This document shows, piece by piece, positions 5,537 to 5,809 of a stretch of DNA of 5,809 nt. Location of the stretch: assembly GCA_900552145.1 (NCBI GenBank), contig URYW01000106.1, forward strand, positions 1 through 5,809. The letters are read 5' to 3'. The notes under the pieces are model-generated. The model did no database searches and was not told the origin of the DNA. It saw nothing but the letters and a program-made list of their open reading frames with translations. The DNA is from an uncultured Collinsella sp. GTDB taxonomy: Bacteria; Actinomycetota; Coriobacteriia; Coriobacteriales; Coriobacteriaceae. Both the position numbers and the translations under genes were made by a program. The first letter of the stretch is position 1; each line of letters opens with the position of its first letter.

Positions 5537-5809
5537 GTGGAATATCTCGAGAACCCGTTTACCCCCAGTTTTGGTGAGGTTCCTGCCCATCTCGCTGGCA
5601 GACAACAGATTATTCGGGATTTGGACCGTGCCTTCTTGAGTCAGCGCAGGCGCCCAGAATTGACCTCGATCTTCTCAGGCGCACGTGGAACCGGTAAAAC
5701 CGCTCTCATGTCGTCGCTCGCGACAAGGGCGGAATCCCACGGCTGGATAGCCGTAAAGACGACCGCGCTCCCGGGAATGCTTGAGGAAATCGAGTTCGGG
5801 GCGAAACGT
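5537..5809 (+). CDS. AAA/Orc1-like ATPase, N-terminal part (runs off window)
   Basis: The reading frame opens at GTG 5537 with AAAGGAG (5524-5530) 6 nt upstream and is still open after 91 codons at the window edge. It begins VEYLENPFTPSFGEVPAHLA, followed by GRQQII. This NPF-x-P...GRexel opening is typical of bacterial P-loop ATPases of the AAA_16/Orc1-like group. Walker A is GARGTGKT (48-55), preceded by the strand SIFS. Walker B, sensor residues and any effector domain lie outside the window, so neither ATP hydrolysis nor role can be judged. Relatives are often annotated only as ATP-binding proteins and may sit in accessory regions. The AT-rich leader and the rarer codons AGG and ATA are slight hints of different ancestry, though AGG also occurs in the GGDEF gene. 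The family is fairly sure; the function is unknown. Confidence 0.8.
   Translation, partial: MEYLENPFTPSFGEVPAHLAGRQQIIRDLDRAFLSQRRRPELTSIFSGARGTGKTALMSSLATRAESHGWIAVKTTALPGMLEEIEFGAKR

Overview
The window looks like a chromosomal segment of a moderately GC-rich bacterium with strong AAGGAGG-type ribosome binding sites. I infer a gut Actinomycetota of the Coriobacteriia (Collinsella-like) from the base composition and the protein flavour. No marker gene proves this. No rRNA, tRNA, CRISPR array or transposase is visible.

Layout. (1) Positions 1-342, minus strand: the N-terminal part of a patatin-like phospholipase, cut by an in-frame TAG after which recognisable family sequence continues. (2) Positions 471-767: a remnant of a c-di-GMP phosphodiesterase (EAL) domain with no start signals and a missing centre. 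(3) Positions 768-894: a spacer with a perfect 13-bp palindrome. (4) Positions 895-2424: an intact soluble GGDEF-PAS-degenerate GGDEF protein. (5) Positions 2499-3122: a flavodoxin-fold oxidoreductase with a cluster of five cysteines, followed 17 nt later by an ArsC-family gene (3140-3481) carrying an in-frame TAG at codon 10. (6) Positions 3568-4698: a COG0523/CobW-type GTPase ending before a strong intrinsic terminator. (7) Positions 4794-5393: a TrmL-type tRNA wobble 2'-O-methyltransferase with an unusual insertion of about 46 residues. Its stop codon lies inside a long hairpin. (8) Positions 5537 to the window end: the start of an AAA/Orc1-like ATPase behind an AT-rich leader.

How the genes work together. 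The EAL remnant beside the GGDEF gene suggests a c-di-GMP module that kept a synthase-type protein and lost a hydrolase-type one. The flavodoxin gene and the ArsC-like gene look like a redox pair whose second member is broken. The CobW-like GTPase and TrmL look like ordinary, well-conserved genes.

The main theme is local gene decay: two separate in-frame amber codons and one deleted domain within 3.2 kb. TAG also ends at least three intact neighbouring genes (895-2424, 2499-3122, 3568-4698), which argues against general TAG reassignment. I do not see a clearly new multi-gene system. The points most worth following are the amber-interrupted genes, the palindrome upstream of the GGDEF gene, the TrmL insertion and the hairpin over the trmL stop codon.
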